Notes: generated by a model from the letters alone, not told the origin. A stretch of DNA of 64,000 nt from Microvirga sp. (GCA_029266525.1 JAQSWQ010000053.1:1-64000), one strand, 5' to 3'. Numbered from the stretch's first letter, positions 1 through 10,062 are shown. Made by a program: numbers and translations.

Positions 1-199
1 TCTCCCCAGGCGCCGGTCGATCGGGCCTTGAGGTCCGATCCACTCGGCCTCAGCGGCGATCAAAACCACCGAAGCGCGGGGCGCCGACAGGCTCCCGTAA
101 AAAAATTAGGATCGAGCCGTCGCGTCCCGCGCCCCCTCGACCCTTCCGCCGCAGCAACTCGGGCCTAAGGACCGCGAGCACGATGACGCATGCGCCTTC

Positions 200-243
200 G
201 CCTCTCCCCTGCAAGGGGGAGGCGGTAGGGGTGGGGGAGAGGC
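200..243. repeat. CCTCTCCC-type palindromic repeat, upstream of helicase
   Basis: An imperfect palindrome (left arm GCCTCTCCCC, right arm GGGGGAGGC) is followed by a G-rich GTAGGGGTGGGGGAGAGGC tail. It belongs to the same dispersed family found in at least eight other places here. The remaining bases before the helicase (from position 1) show no recognisable gene. Confidence 0.75.
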
Positions 244-279
244 ACTGTGGCAAACCCAATCGCAGCGCGTTAGCTCTCG

Positions 280-2973
280 ATGGTGGCACAACGAAAACGC
301 AAGCCCGCGCAAGCTCCGGAAGCGGCGCTCCTGCCGGAGCGGTTCCGGCGCTGGTTCGAAAGCCGCGGCTGGGCGCCGCGGCCGCACCAGCTCGAGCTTC
401 TCGCCAAGGCGCGGGAAGGGCGCTCGGTGCTGCTCGTCGCGCCGACCGGCGCCGGAAAGACGCTCGCGGGCTTTCTGCCGACCTTGGTCGACCTCGAGAA
501 CGGCTGGGGCGGCACCCTCCACACCCTCTACATCTCGCCCCTGAAGGCGCTCGCGGTCGACATCGCGCGCAATCTCGACGCTCCGGCGCGGGAGATGGAG
601 CTGCCGATCCGCGTCGAGACCCGCACCGGCGACACGCCGGCGCACAAGCGCGCCCGCCAGATCGAGCGCCCGCCCGACATCCTCCTCACCACGCCCGAGC
701 AACTCGCGCTGCTCCTCGCCCATCGCGAGGCGCGCGAGCTGTTTTCGGGCTTGAGGCGCGTCATTCTCGACGAGCTGCATTCGCTCGTGACCTCGAAGCG
801 CGGCGATTTGCTCTCGCTCGGCCTCGCACGCCTTTACCGGCTCGCGCCGGGCCTGACTGCGACCGGATTGTCGGCAACCGTGCGCGAGCCCGACGATCTG
901 CGGCGGTATCTGGTGCCTCAAGGTCGAAACCCCTCCCCCTTGCGGGGAGGGGTAGGGGTGGGGGGCGCGGGGCCGGACTCCGATCGATCCGCGTCGGCCC
1001 CTGCGGCTGACACAGCACGCCTCGCCGGTTCGCTTGAGAGCTCCATGCCCGCGCCCCCCACCCCGCTCGCGCTTCGCGCGAGTCGGCCCTCCCCTCCGGG
1101 GGGAGGGGAGGCGCTGGCCGACCTCCTCATTGTGGAAGGAGGGGCGCGGCCGGACATCCACATGCTTGCGGTCGACGAGCCGCTGCCGATGGCAGGGCAT
1201 CTCGCGGCGCAGTCGCTGCCGGCCGTCTACGACCTCATCCGTCGGCACCGGACGACGCTCGTCTTCGTCAACACCCGCATGCAAACCGAGTTCGTGTTCC
1301 AGGCGCTCTGGGACCTCAACGAGGACGGGCTTGCGATCGCACTGCATCACGGGTCCTTGGACGTGGCGCAGCGGCGCCGCGTCGAGGCGGCGATGGGCGA
1401 GGGCAAGCTCCGGGCGGTCGTCTGCACCTCGACGCTCGACCTCGGAATCGACTGGGGCGACGTCGATCTCGTCGTCAATGTCGGCGCGCCGAAAGGCGCC
1501 TCGCGCATCATGCAGCGCATCGGGCGCTCGAACCATCGCCTCGACGAGCCCTCGAAAGCGTTCCTCGTGCCGGCCAACCGCTTCGAGATCCTCGAATGCC
1601 GCGCGGCGCTCGACGCCGTGCACGAGGCGGCGCAGGATACGCCCGACGCCCGGCTCGGCGCGCTCGACGTGCTCTGCCAGCACATCCTCGGCATGGCCTG
1701 CGCCGAGCCGTTCTCGGCCGAGGAACTCTTCACCGAGGTGAGTTCGGCAGCCCCTTACGGCTGGCTCACGCGCGACGACTTCGACGACTGCCTGGCCTTC
1801 GTGGCGACGGGCGGCTACGCGCTGCGCTCCTACGAGCGCTTCGCCAAGATCAAGCAGGGGGCGGACGGGCTCTGGCGCGTGCGCGACGGGCGGGTCGCGC
1901 AGCAATATCGGCTCAACGTCGGCACGATCATCGAGGCGACGATGATCAAGGTGCGCCTGGGGCGCGGCTCGCGGTCGAAGCCCGGCACGATCATCCCGCG
2001 CGGCGGGCGCGTGCTCGGCGAGATCGAGGAGTATTTCGCCGAGACCATGACGGTCGGGGACACCTTCGTCTTCGCCGGCGAGGTGCTGCGCTTCGAGGGC
2101 ATCCAGGAGGACGAGGTGCTGGCCTCCCGCACCACCGCCGGCACCGAGCCCAAGGTGCCCTCCTATGCGGGCGGCAAATTCCCGCTCTCGACCTTCCTCG
2201 CCGAGCGCGTGCGCGGCATCCTGGCCGACCCGTTCGAATGGGACCGCCTGCCGCCGCAGCTCGTCGAATTGCTGCTCTGGCAACGTCGGCGCTCGGTGCT
2301 GCCGGGCCCGCGCGACCTCCTGGTCGAGACCTTCCCCCGCGCAAACCGCCACTTCCTGGTCTGCTATCCCTTCGAGGGCCGGCTGGCGCACCAGACCTTG
2401 GGCATGCTGCTGACCCGCCGCCTGGAGCGCGCGAAGCTCAAGCCCTACGGCTTCGTCGCGAACGACTATGGCCTGACCGTCTGGGCGGTCGGCGACCTCT
2501 CGGCGCGGGTCGCGGCTGAGCCCCGGTTTCTCGACGAGCTCTTTTCCGAGGACATGCTCGGCGACGACCTCGAGGATTGGCTTGCCGAATCGGCGCTCAT
2601 GAAGCGGACCTTCCGCTCCTGCGCGATCATCGCGGGGCTGATCGAGCGCCGCTATCCGGGCCAGGAGAAGACGCGCCGGCAGGTCACGATGTCGACCGAT
2701 CTCGTCTACAACGTGCTGCGCAAGCACGAGCCCCGGCACGTGCTCCTGCGGGCCGCGCGGGCGGATGCGGCAACGGGGCTGCTCGACGTGCGGCGCCTCG
2801 GTATGATGCTGGCTCGTATCCGGGGGCGAATCATCCACAAGCCGCTTGACCGCGTCTCCCCTCTCGGCGTCTCCGTCATGCTCGAGATCGGCCGCGAGCG
2901 GGTCCATGGCGAGGGCGCCGACGAGGTGCTCGCGGAAGCGGAAGCGGCGCTGCTCGAAGAGGCCCTGGCGTGA
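280..2973 (+). CDS. Ligase-associated DEXH-box DNA helicase (Lhr-like)
   Basis: Superfamily 2 helicase of 897 residues, of the Lhr-like type found with an ATP-dependent DNA ligase and the PdeM nuclease in a DNA-damage cluster. Walker A is APTGAGKT (residues 54-61), motif Ia is SPLKALA, and the DEXH box is DELH (164-167). It is followed by GLSATV (motif III) and, in the second RecA domain, QRIGRSNHR (motif VI). A long Lhr-type C-terminal domain follows. Residues about 215-277, between the two RecA domains, are low-complexity Pro/Gly/Ser sequence encoded by a palindromic repeat that keeps the frame. It overlaps pdeM by 4 bases (GTGA), so the two are translationally coupled. The ligase and exonuclease usually found beside it would lie left of the window. 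Folding of the inserted loop is untested. Confidence 0.92.
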   Translation: MVAQRKRKPAQAPEAALLPERFRRWFESRGWAPRPHQLELLAKAREGRSVLLVAPTGAGKTLAGFLPTLVDLENGWGGTLHTLYISPLKALAVDIARNLDAPAREMELPIRVETRTGDTPAHKRARQIERPPDILLTTPEQLALLLAHREARELFSGLRRVILDELHSLVTSKRGDLLSLGLARLYRLAPGLTATGLSATVREPDDLRRYLVPQGRNPSPLRGGVGVGGAGPDSDRSASAPAADTARLAGSLESSMPAPPTPLALRASRPSPPGGGEALADLLIVEGGARPDIHMLAVDEPLPMAGHLAAQSLPAVYDLIRRHRTTLVFVNTRMQTEFVFQALWDLNEDGLAIALHHGSLDVAQRRRVEAAMGEGKLRAVVCTSTLDLGIDWGDVDLVVNVGAPKGASRIMQRIGRSNHRLDEPSKAFLVPANRFEILECRAALDAVHEAAQDTPDARLGALDVLCQHILGMACAEPFSAEELFTEVSSAAPYGWLTRDDFDDCLAFVATGGYALRSYERFAKIKQGADGLWRVRDGRVAQQYRLNVGTIIEATMIKVRLGRGSRSKPGTIIPRGGRVLGEIEEYFAETMTVGDTFVFAGEVLRFEGIQEDEVLASRTTAGTEPKVPSYAGGKFPLSTFLAERVRGILADPFEWDRLPPQLVELLLWQRRRSVLPGPRDLLVETFPRANRHFLVCYPFEGRLAHQTLGMLLTRRLERAKLKPYGFVANDYGLTVWAVGDLSARVAAEPRFLDELFSEDMLGDDLEDWLAESALMKRTFRSCAIIAGLIERRYPGQEKTRRQVTMSTDLVYNVLRKHEPRHVLLRAARADAATGLLDVRRLGMMLARIRGRIIHKPLDRVSPLGVSVMLEIGRERVHGEGADEVLAEAEAALLEEALA
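929..1110. repeat. Palindromic repeat inserted in frame in the helicase gene
   Basis: Two inverted units bound this element: CCCCTCCCCCTTGCGGGGAGG on the left and CCCTCCCCTCCGGGGGGAGGG on the right. GGGGTGGGGGGCGCG and CGCGCCCCCCACCCC lie between them as a second inverted pair. The whole stretch reads through in the helicase frame and adds about 60 residues with no place in the family alignment. Confidence 0.8.
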
Positions 2974-3671
2974 CCGCATTGCCGCAACTGAAGACGATGA
3001 CGAGCGAGATCGCGGTCGCGGATGTCGCGGCGGTGCTCGACCTTTCGGGTGCGATGTATCTTCCCGACCACGACGCGCTCATCGTCGCCGATCTGCACTT
3101 CGAGAAGGGCTCGTCCTTCGCCCGCCGCGGATCGCTGCTGCCGCCTTACGACACCCGCGAGACCATGGGCCCATTGGCGCTCGCGATCGAGCGATATCGG
3201 CCGGCCGCGGTGATTGCCCTCGGCGACAGCTTCCACGATCTCGACGGGCCCGACCGCCTCGTCGAGGACGACCGTGCGGCGCTGGCCCGTCTCCAGGCCG
3301 GGCGGAACTGGATCTGGATCACCGGCAACCACGACCGCACGCTGCCGCCCTCGATCGGCGGGGAAGTGGTCGAGGCGCTGGAACTCGGCGGCCTCACCCT
3401 GCGCCATCAGCCGGCGGCGGCGCCCGCGCGCGAACTCGCCGGGCATCTCCACCCGGTCGGGAAGGTGGTGATGCGCGGGCGCGCCGTGCGCCGCCGCTGC
3501 TTCGTCACCGACGGCGAGCGCTGCATCCTGCCGGCGCTCGGCGCCTATGCGGGCGGCCTCAACGCCTGCGATGCTGCGATCCGCTCGCTTTTCCGCGACG
3601 GGTTCACGGCCCACCTGATCGGGGAAGGCCGCATCTTCGCGATCGGCCATTCGATCCTGTGCCGCGATTGA
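2970..3671 (+). CDS. pdeM: Ligase-associated DNA damage response endonuclease PdeM (metallophosphoesterase)
   Basis: Calcineurin-like metallophosphoesterase of 233 residues that acts with the neighbouring helicase. The metal-binding motifs appear in the usual order: DLHFEKG (near residue 43), GDSFHD (near 87), GNHDR (near 115) and the late histidine motif GHLHPVG. It starts at a GTG whose last base is shared with the helicase stop (GTGA overlap). Helicase and PdeM are a recognised conserved pair in Alphaproteobacteria; the exact substrate in this organism is inferred. Confidence 0.9.
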   Translation: MTALPQLKTMTSEIAVADVAAVLDLSGAMYLPDHDALIVADLHFEKGSSFARRGSLLPPYDTRETMGPLALAIERYRPAAVIALGDSFHDLDGPDRLVEDDRAALARLQAGRNWIWITGNHDRTLPPSIGGEVVEALELGGLTLRHQPAAAPARELAGHLHPVGKVVMRGRAVRRRCFVTDGERCILPALGAYAGGLNACDAAIRSLFRDGFTAHLIGEGRIFAIGHSILCRD

Positions 3672-3694
3672 CTAGCGGAGAGGCGCGGGGGGAC

Positions 3695-4453
3695 TCAGTC
3701 CCGCCGGAAGATCACGCTCGCGATCCAGCCGAACATCAGGGCGACCGCGGCGACCGCGACGCCGTAGAGGATCGACCACTCGCGCGCCATCGCCGCGACC
3801 TGCTGCTCGAACCCGATCTTGACGAGCTCGAAGTTGGTCTGGTTGCGCGAGAGCATCACGTTGTCCGAGAACAGGATGACGTCGACCTCGTAATTGCCCG
3901 GGGGCGCAATGGCCGGGATCGGCACCGGCGCGCGGAACAGTGTCGAGGTCAGGAAGGTCACGCCGCGCGCGCTTTCGATGTAGAGGCGGTCTCGCTTCTG
4001 CAGGCGCAGGAAGGCGTCGCGGAACGCTCGGTCCGCGCCCGCCCTGGACGCCGTGAAGTCGGGTGCGTTGACGATCGCCTGCAGCCCGACCCTGAAGCGG
4101 GCCCGCAGCTGATCCGTCGTGACCTGCTCGACCGGGCGCGACGACAGCACGGCGGCGTAGAGCGGCGCGTCGGGAAAGTGCTGCTGGTCGCGGTTGAGCC
4201 AGATCGGGCCCATCGGCGCCTTCTCGCGCACGACCACCGTGCCGCGCGGGCCGCGCACCGTCACGACGATATCGTAAGGCCCCGCCCGCGCGACTGTCTG
4301 GGCGTCGCGTTCGATCGAGCCGAACACCACGATGGCCGCGCCGGTGTAGTTCGAGGTGATCGCGACGCGCGAGGTCGAGAGCGACGCGATCAGCGTCTCG
4401 GCGTGAGCGGGCGCGGCCAGCATCCCGGCAAGGAGCGCGAGCGCAGCCCTCAC
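3695..4453 (-). CDS. TIGR02186 family protein (secreted, membrane-anchored)
   Basis: Protein of 252 residues with an N-terminal signal peptide (ALALLAGMLAAPAHA, cleavage after AHA), an extracytoplasmic domain with RGPRGTVVVREKAP and APMGPIWLNRD, and one C-terminal membrane segment (about residues 225-245, YGVAVAAVALMFGWIASVIF). This matches TIGR02186, a family of unknown function found beside TauE/SafE permeases. It starts at a GTG overlapping the permease stop by 4 bases, so the two are one transcription unit. A role assisting anion export is inferred from that pairing only. Confidence 0.85.
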   Translation of the reverse strand: MRAALALLAGMLAAPAHAETLIASLSTSRVAITSNYTGAAIVVFGSIERDAQTVARAGPYDIVVTVRGPRGTVVVREKAPMGPIWLNRDQQHFPDAPLYAAVLSSRPVEQVTTDQLRARFRVGLQAIVNAPDFTASRAGADRAFRDAFLRLQKRDRLYIESARGVTFLTSTLFRAPVPIPAIAPPGNYEVDVILFSDNVMLSRNQTNFELVKIGFEQQVAAMAREWSILYGVAVAAVALMFGWIASVIFRRD

Positions 4454-5376
4454 GGCCGGATCTCCACGATCTGCAGCGAGAACGGCTCTGCAGGCCGCAG
4501 CACGAGCTCGATCGCGAAGCGGAGGCCGACCGCGAGCACGAGCAGCGCGAGAAGGAAGCGGAAGACCTCGGCGCGCAGATTGCGGCCGGCGCGCGCCCCG
4601 AATTGCGCGCCGAACACGCCGCCAGCGATCAGCATCAGCGCGAGCACGACGTCCACGGCATCGTTGACGACGCTGTGCAGCACCGTCGCCGCAACCGTGG
4701 TCCAGAGGATATGGAACTGCGAGGTGCCGACGACGATCGCGGGCGGGACCCGGAAGAGGTAGAGCAGGGCCGGCACCATGATGAACCCGCCGCCGATGCC
4801 GAGCACCGCGCCGGCGAAGCCGACGAACAACGCGAGCCCGAGGATCGGGATGACGCTGGCGTAGAGCTTCGAGCGCGGAAAGCGCATGCGGAAGGGCAGG
4901 CCGAGATAGGCGGGATGCTCGCCGGCCCGGCGCACCGGCCGCGCGATGCCGCGCCGCGAACGCCAGAACTCGGTGACGCTCTCCTTCAGCATCAGCCCGC
5001 CGACCACCGTGAACAGGCTGACATAGGAGAGCACGATCACGAGCTCGAGCTGGCCGGCCCTTCGCATCAGCGCGAAGAACAGGACCCCGAGCAACGTGCC
5101 GATGAAGCCGCCGCCGAGGAGGAATGCCGCAAGCTTGAGGTCGATGGCGTCGCGCCGCCAGGCGGCGAGCGCGCTCGTTGTCGAGGAGGCGGCGATCTGG
5201 GCCTGCTGCGTGCCGACGGCGATCGCCGCCGGGATGCCGAGGAAGATGAGAAGCGGCGTCATCAGGAACCCGCCGCCGATTCCGAACAGCCCCGAGATGA
5301 AGCCGACCGCCGCGCCCATCGCCAGGATGAGCAGCACGCTCACCGGGATCTCGGCGATAGGAAGGTAGAGCTGCAC
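4450..5376 (-). CDS. TauE/SafE (TSUP) family membrane permease
   Basis: Polytopic membrane protein of 308 residues with the two-fold repeat of the TSUP family: GFISGLFGIGGGFLMTPLL near residue 25 and FAGAVLGIGGGFIMVPALL near 185, each the glycine-rich signature of one half. About eight hydrophobic segments are visible. The family exports sulfite, sulfoacetate or related anions; the substrate here is not determined. It starts at a GTG and is first in a two-gene operon with the TIGR02186 protein. Confidence 0.88.
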   Translation of the reverse strand: MQLYLPIAEIPVSVLLILAMGAAVGFISGLFGIGGGFLMTPLLIFLGIPAAIAVGTQQAQIAASSTTSALAAWRRDAIDLKLAAFLLGGGFIGTLLGVLFFALMRRAGQLELVIVLSYVSLFTVVGGLMLKESVTEFWRSRRGIARPVRRAGEHPAYLGLPFRMRFPRSKLYASVIPILGLALFVGFAGAVLGIGGGFIMVPALLYLFRVPPAIVVGTSQFHILWTTVAATVLHSVVNDAVDVVLALMLIAGGVFGAQFGARAGRNLRAEVFRFLLALLVLAVGLRFAIELVLRPAEPFSLQIVEIRP

Positions 5377-5566
5377 CGCGCGCGAACTCGCCTGGCCGGA
5401 AAAGCGTGGGATTATCGAGGCTTATGATGAACCCCAGCTTACCGCCCGGCAAAGGGCGATTCCTTCTGAGCCATGCACCGGACACAAGGGAGCGCCCCGC
5501 ACGAGCGAGGAGGTCGGGCGAGAAGGCCGCAGGCCTATGCGCCGGGTCGGACGAGGCGGACTGCGC

Positions 5567-8500
5567 TCAGACGCGCTTGCCTGCTGCCGCGGGACGCTGC
5601 GCGCTGGCCGGCGCTTTCTTCGCCGGAGCGGGCGCGGGCTCGGCCCAGCCTTGCGCCGGCACCGCGACCTCGTTTGCGGCGCGCTCGGGCACGATCGGCT
5701 TGAAGCTGTCCACCGAGGCGCGGGCGGCGCTGAGCTCGGCGGCGGCGAGCCGCGCCCCGACCTCGTCGCGCTTCTTGCCGGCGTCCTCGTCGCCTTGCCC
5801 CGCGACGATCGCAAACCAAGTGTAGGAACGGCCGAGGTTCTGGGCCACGCCCAATCCGCGCGCGAGCAGGACGGCGAGGTTGAACTGGCTGTCCTTGACG
5901 CCGTGCTCGGCGGCCTTGCGGAACCACTCCGCCGCGGCCGCATAGTCGGGCTTGCCTTCGGCGCCTTCGGCGAGGAGCACGGCGAGATTGTGCATGGCGC
6001 GGGCATTGCCCTTGTCGGCGGCACGCTGGTACCAAGCCTTGGCGATCGCGATATCGCGCGTGACGCCGAGCGCCTTCTCGTAATGATTGCCGACACGGTA
6101 CTGCGCCGGCACGAGGCCGTTCGCGGCGGCCTTCTCGAAGAGCTTCGCTGCGAGCTTCAGGTCCCTCGGAAAGCCGCGGCCTTCGGCGAGCCGCGCGGCC
6201 ATTTCGTAGACCGCGACCGGATCGCCCGCGAGTGCCGCATGGCGCAGCCCGTTGAGGCCCGGTGCGCTCGGCAACTCGCCGACCGCACTCATGTTCGGGA
6301 TGGGATCGGCGACCAGAAGCCGGGGGTCGATCGCGCCGGTCCTGGCCGGGGCGGCGGGGGCGGCGGGCGCGATCTGCAGCGGCGCACCGGCGTCGGGCGG
6401 TAGCGTCATGACCGGCGCCTTGGGGGCCGTCGTGAGCGCGCTCGCGCGGTCGGGATTCGCCTCGCCCGGGGCAGGCGGCGTCTCGGGCTTTGCCGGCGCA
6501 GGGCTCGGGATGGCCTGGGTCGTTCGCGGCTCGTCGGGTCTGGCCGCGGCGGGCCCTTCGGCCGGCTTGACGCGGGAGGCCTCGACCGGCTCGCGAGCCT
6601 CCGGCGTGGCGGGCGCGGCCGAAGGTGCGCCGACCCGGCTTTCAGCCTTCGGCGGGGCGGCAGGCGGGGTGCTCGGCTCGCCCATGCCGCCGATCATCCG
6701 GAGTGCGCCGAGCGCGAGCACGATCGCGGCGAGCCCCAAGAGGATCGGGCGCCGATGCTTGTCGACGACCCCCTTCATGCGCGCGGCGATGCTCGCCTTC
6801 GCGCCCTCGGCGCGGGCGCGCAGGGAGCCGCCTGGGCGCGCGGCCTTGTCCTTCGCGTTCGCCTCCGCCTCGGCGGTGGCGGCCTGGACGGCGCGGCGAG
6901 CGGCCGCGATCAGGTTCGCCCTGACCTCCGCGCTCGATTCACGGGTCGCGGTGCTTTGCTCGGCGGGGGCGCTGCCGGGGCGGGGGCGTGCGGCGCCCGG
7001 CTCAAGCAGGATCTCCTCGCTTTCGGCGCGAAGCGGCCGGTCGGCCTCGTCCAGGACGACCTGCGGCGGCGCCTCGACCTTGGGCGGCTGCGAACGCTGC
7101 GCCGAGGGCCCCTTGACCCGGATTGTCGTCGGCCGATCGATAGTCTCAGCCGAAGCCGGGCCCGGCCGATCGCCCCCCGTCTCGAGCGTCGCCAGACGCG
7201 CGACGACCTTCTCTAGCGCGGCATGGACGCTCTCCAACGTGGTCTGCATGCGGCGGTCGGTCGTGAGCTGCTGGGTCTTGAGCTCATCGAGGTCGCGCTT
7301 GAGGAAGCCGAGCTCCGGCTCGACAGCCGGAAGCGAGGCGAGCGTGTCTGCGACCGCGGCCTTAGCGGCGCGTTCGGCCGTGTCGTAGGCCCCGGCACGC
7401 ATTAGCTCGACCTGGCTCATGAGGTCGCCCATGGCGCGCTCGAGCCCGGCGAGCGCCGGGTCGTCGGGACCGCGCTCGAGCCGACGCGCCAGGATCGAGA
7501 CCTGCTTGTCGAGCGAATCGAGCGCATTCACGTCCGCGCCCGGGCGGCCGACCTGATCGACGCGGTCGACGAGCGTGCGCAGCATCTCTTCGATCGAGCC
7601 GAGCTGCGGCGTGCTGCCGCGATTGAGCGTCTCGTCGAGACGGTCGAGACGCTGGACGACCGTGTCGATCCCAGTCGGCGCCGGCGCAGGCGCGATGCGC
7701 GGCTTCTCGCCAAGGCGGTCGAGCTTGTCGGAGAGCGCGTCGATGCGGCCCGAGATGTCGTCCGAGGGACCTGGAGAGAGGCCGTCCAGCTGGCGCGCAA
7801 GCGCGTCGAAACGGCGTTCCACCGCGTTGGCATCGAGCTGCCGGCGGCTGAGCTCCGCCACACGCTCGTTCAGCTCGGCGAACTGCGCGGCGAGCGCATG
7901 GACCCGCTGCGGCTCGGCCATCTCGCCGATCAGGCGGCGCAGATCGGAAAGCTGATGTGAGAGGCCCTCGACGACGCGGGGATCGGCCGCGCCGGCGATC
8001 GCGTCGATCTTGCCGGCGATGCCCTCGACATCGCGGGTGAGGCGGCCGTGGACGCCGGTCGCCACGAGTTCCGCAATCCGCCGCACTTCGGTCTTGAGCT
8101 CCTCGATCGGATGGCCGACGGCCGCGAGATCCGCGGGCGAGCGCGCCTTGCCGACATGCTCCGTGATGCCGCGCAACGAGCGCTCGAGTGCGATGACGTC
8201 CTCGCGCGTCGCGAGCCCGCCCACCGTGGCGCGCAGGCGCTCGATCTCCGAGCGCAAGCGCTCGATCTCGCGCGAGCGGACCTCGTCCGGCTTCAAGGTC
8301 TCGAGCTGGCCCGCGAGGCGGGTGATGTCGCTGCGGAGCGTCTCCAGCACCTCCTCATGCGAGCGGAGCGCGGCGGGATGGCGCGTGCGCGGTTCAGTCG
8401 CGGAAGCGCGGGCGGTCGAGGATGCCTGATCGAGCTCGGTCTGGCGGGCGCGAATTTCGGCGATGGCGGCACGAACGTCGGTCCGTGGGCCGGGGCCGGG

Positions 8501-9223
8501 ACCGGGCCTGGGGGCGTCGACCTTCGCTTCGGGGTCGGGCTCCGCGGCGGGACGGCCGACCGCGATCCGATTGGCCAGCTCGGCGATGCGATCTTCGAAC
8601 CCGCGGAGCGTCGCCTGCAGCGCAGCGTCCTTGTCCGGGTCACGTTCCGCCGCGTTCTTCGCGAGCCGCGCCTCGATGCGCTCGACCGCCTTGAGGGCCG
8701 CGTCGAGCGACGGCTGGCGTCCCGATGCGAGCTTGCGCTCGATATCGTCGAGCCGGCGTGTCATCGTGCCGAGCGCCTGGCCGAGCATCTCGGCGGTGCG
8801 CTCCTGGCGTTGGGCGACGCTGCGGGAAGCGACGCTCAGGCGGTCCTCCGCCCGCTCGATCCAGCTCGCCACCGAATCGAGCGCCACCGCGGTCTTCGCG
8901 GCCTGCTCGCGGGTGCGGCGTTCCGTGTCCTCCGAAGCGCGGGCGAGGATCTCCTCGAGCTCTTCCGCGGCGATTCCCGCGGGCTTCCGCGCGAGCTCGG
9001 CCACGGCCTGCAGCTTCGCGACCGCTGCGTCGAGCTCGTCCGGGCTATCGGCCGGCGGGCGTTTCGCAGCCCTCTTCGGGGGTGTGGCTTCGCCGCTGAC
9101 CGCGGCGAGCCACTCCTCGAGCGACATTCCGGCGTGACGCGCTGCCTTGCGGACGGCGGCGCGGGCCTCCGCCCCGAGACTGTCGAGCCCGGCCAGGGCA
9201 TTCCGTTTCGTGGCGCCGCTCAT
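5567..9223 (-). CDS. PodJ-like polar localization protein with Sel1 repeats
   Basis: Large protein of 1218 residues. The first ~700 residues are charged and helical, rich in heptad-like LD/IE patterns, consistent with a long coiled coil in the cytoplasm. One membrane segment follows near residue 800 (ILLGLAAIVLALGALRMIGG), then a Pro/Ala-rich linker. The periplasmic C-terminus carries about four Sel1/TPR-like repeats (for example GDPVAVYEMAARLAEGRGF and GNARAMHNLAVLLAEGAEG). This order of coiled coil, one TM and Sel1 repeats is that of Caulobacter PodJ, which organises a cell pole. The C-terminal peptidoglycan-binding part of PodJL is not obvious. Function is inferred from architecture. Confidence 0.8.
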   Translation of the reverse strand: MSGATKRNALAGLDSLGAEARAAVRKAARHAGMSLEEWLAAVSGEATPPKRAAKRPPADSPDELDAAVAKLQAVAELARKPAGIAAEELEEILARASEDTERRTREQAAKTAVALDSVASWIERAEDRLSVASRSVAQRQERTAEMLGQALGTMTRRLDDIERKLASGRQPSLDAALKAVERIEARLAKNAAERDPDKDAALQATLRGFEDRIAELANRIAVGRPAAEPDPEAKVDAPRPGPGPGPRTDVRAAIAEIRARQTELDQASSTARASATEPRTRHPAALRSHEEVLETLRSDITRLAGQLETLKPDEVRSREIERLRSEIERLRATVGGLATREDVIALERSLRGITEHVGKARSPADLAAVGHPIEELKTEVRRIAELVATGVHGRLTRDVEGIAGKIDAIAGAADPRVVEGLSHQLSDLRRLIGEMAEPQRVHALAAQFAELNERVAELSRRQLDANAVERRFDALARQLDGLSPGPSDDISGRIDALSDKLDRLGEKPRIAPAPAPTGIDTVVQRLDRLDETLNRGSTPQLGSIEEMLRTLVDRVDQVGRPGADVNALDSLDKQVSILARRLERGPDDPALAGLERAMGDLMSQVELMRAGAYDTAERAAKAAVADTLASLPAVEPELGFLKRDLDELKTQQLTTDRRMQTTLESVHAALEKVVARLATLETGGDRPGPASAETIDRPTTIRVKGPSAQRSQPPKVEAPPQVVLDEADRPLRAESEEILLEPGAARPRPGSAPAEQSTATRESSAEVRANLIAAARRAVQAATAEAEANAKDKAARPGGSLRARAEGAKASIAARMKGVVDKHRRPILLGLAAIVLALGALRMIGGMGEPSTPPAAPPKAESRVGAPSAAPATPEAREPVEASRVKPAEGPAAARPDEPRTTQAIPSPAPAKPETPPAPGEANPDRASALTTAPKAPVMTLPPDAGAPLQIAPAAPAAPARTGAIDPRLLVADPIPNMSAVGELPSAPGLNGLRHAALAGDPVAVYEMAARLAEGRGFPRDLKLAAKLFEKAAANGLVPAQYRVGNHYEKALGVTRDIAIAKAWYQRAADKGNARAMHNLAVLLAEGAEGKPDYAAAAEWFRKAAEHGVKDSQFNLAVLLARGLGVAQNLGRSYTWFAIVAGQGDEDAGKKRDEVGARLAAAELSAARASVDSFKPIVPERAANEVAVPAQGWAEPAPAPAKKAPASAQRPAAAGKRV

Positions 9224-9585
9224 TGGCGCTCCTGCAGCCCATGTGCGGAGGCTTTCTCGCGCGCCGGCCCGCCCCCATGGCCGACTTTCGGCGGGGCCGC
9301 CGAGAAATGGCTAAAGCTTGGTGAAGCCGTTTTTCGCGCCTGCCCCATCGCCCTCAATTTTGGGGATCAGGGTAAACAGGCGGTTAAGGATGCAGCGCGT
9401 GCTTCGAAATGCCCCGCCGATCCAGGAACGCCGGCCCCACGGCAGAGATTACCGTTACGTGACTGCCGTTACGGCAGGCTTACTCCCGGCGGGGAGCGCT
9501 GCCCGGCAGGTAGGTCCACCAGTCGAGAGAGTGCCCGCATCCAGGGGTCGCGATCTCCGGCAGAACGAGCAGAAGCAAGGACAAC
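9224..9585. other. Divergent intergenic region between podJ-like gene and merR gene
   Basis: This 362-base stretch separates two divergently read genes and should hold both promoters. The octamer CCGTTACG occurs twice close together (near 9450 and 9468), which could be a direct-repeat binding site. A ribosome binding site AAGCAAGG precedes the merR start. No open frame here looks like a gene. Confidence 0.5.
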
Positions 9586-10014
9586 ATGATGGATAATGCA
9601 CCCGTCTACGCCGCCTCGAACCCAAACGACGGGCGGCGCTCGGGCGACGATAGCGCCAAGACTTTCAGCATCGGAGACCTCGCCCGCGAGTTCGAGGTCA
9701 GCTTGCGCACGTTGCGATTCTACGAGGACCGCGGCCTGCTCAGTCCGCGACGGGTCGGCTCGAGCCGGCTTTACGACGCGCGGGACCGCGAGCGCCTCGC
9801 CTTGATTCTGAAGGGCAAGCGCCTCGGATTCACCCTCACCGAGATCCGCGCCCTCCTGGAGCGGGAGGAGCGGGGCGAAGGCGCGGGCGCCAAGCTGCAA
9901 CTCTCGCCGAAGCAGATCGACGATCAGATCGAGCATCTCGAGCGTCAAAAGGCCGAGATCGAGGCGGCTATCGCTGAGCTCAAGGCGCAGCGGCAAAGGA
10001 CGCTTTCGTCCTGA
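9586..10014 (+). CDS. MerR family transcriptional regulator
   Basis: 142 residues. The winged-helix domain begins at [20 protein letters not shown] (about residues 27-46) and continues through [10 protein letters not shown] and [11 protein letters not shown]-terminal coiled coil (about 107-136, [19 protein letters not shown]) provides dimerization. There are no cysteines of the metal-sensing type, so it is not a metal regulator. It sits just upstream of beta-oxidation genes, an arrangement known for MerR-type regulators of acyl-CoA degradation, so it probably controls that cluster. The effector is unknown. Confidence 0.88.
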   Translation: MMDNAPVYAASNPNDGRRSGDDSAKTFSIGDLAREFEVSLRTLRFYEDRGLLSPRRVGSSRLYDARDRERLALILKGKRLGFTLTEIRALLEREERGEGAGAKLQLSPKQIDDQIEHLERQKAEIEAAIAELKAQRQRTLSS

Positions 10015-10062
10015 TCCGCCGCCGCTCGGGCGTAGGATCCAGAAATCCTCTTCCCAACCAAG

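Noticed and set aside
106-2979. A 957-residue open frame on the minus strand over the helicase gene
   Set aside because: It is the antisense shadow of a GC-rich gene: Arg/Ala/Gly-rich, no domain, and it crosses the repeat. Similar shadows over the beta-oxidation, monooxygenase, Na/Pi and nrdJ genes were also dropped.
9318-9596. A 92-residue frame in front of the MerR gene
   Set aside because: No start signal, Arg/Pro-rich and overlapping the regulator's leader; likely non-coding.
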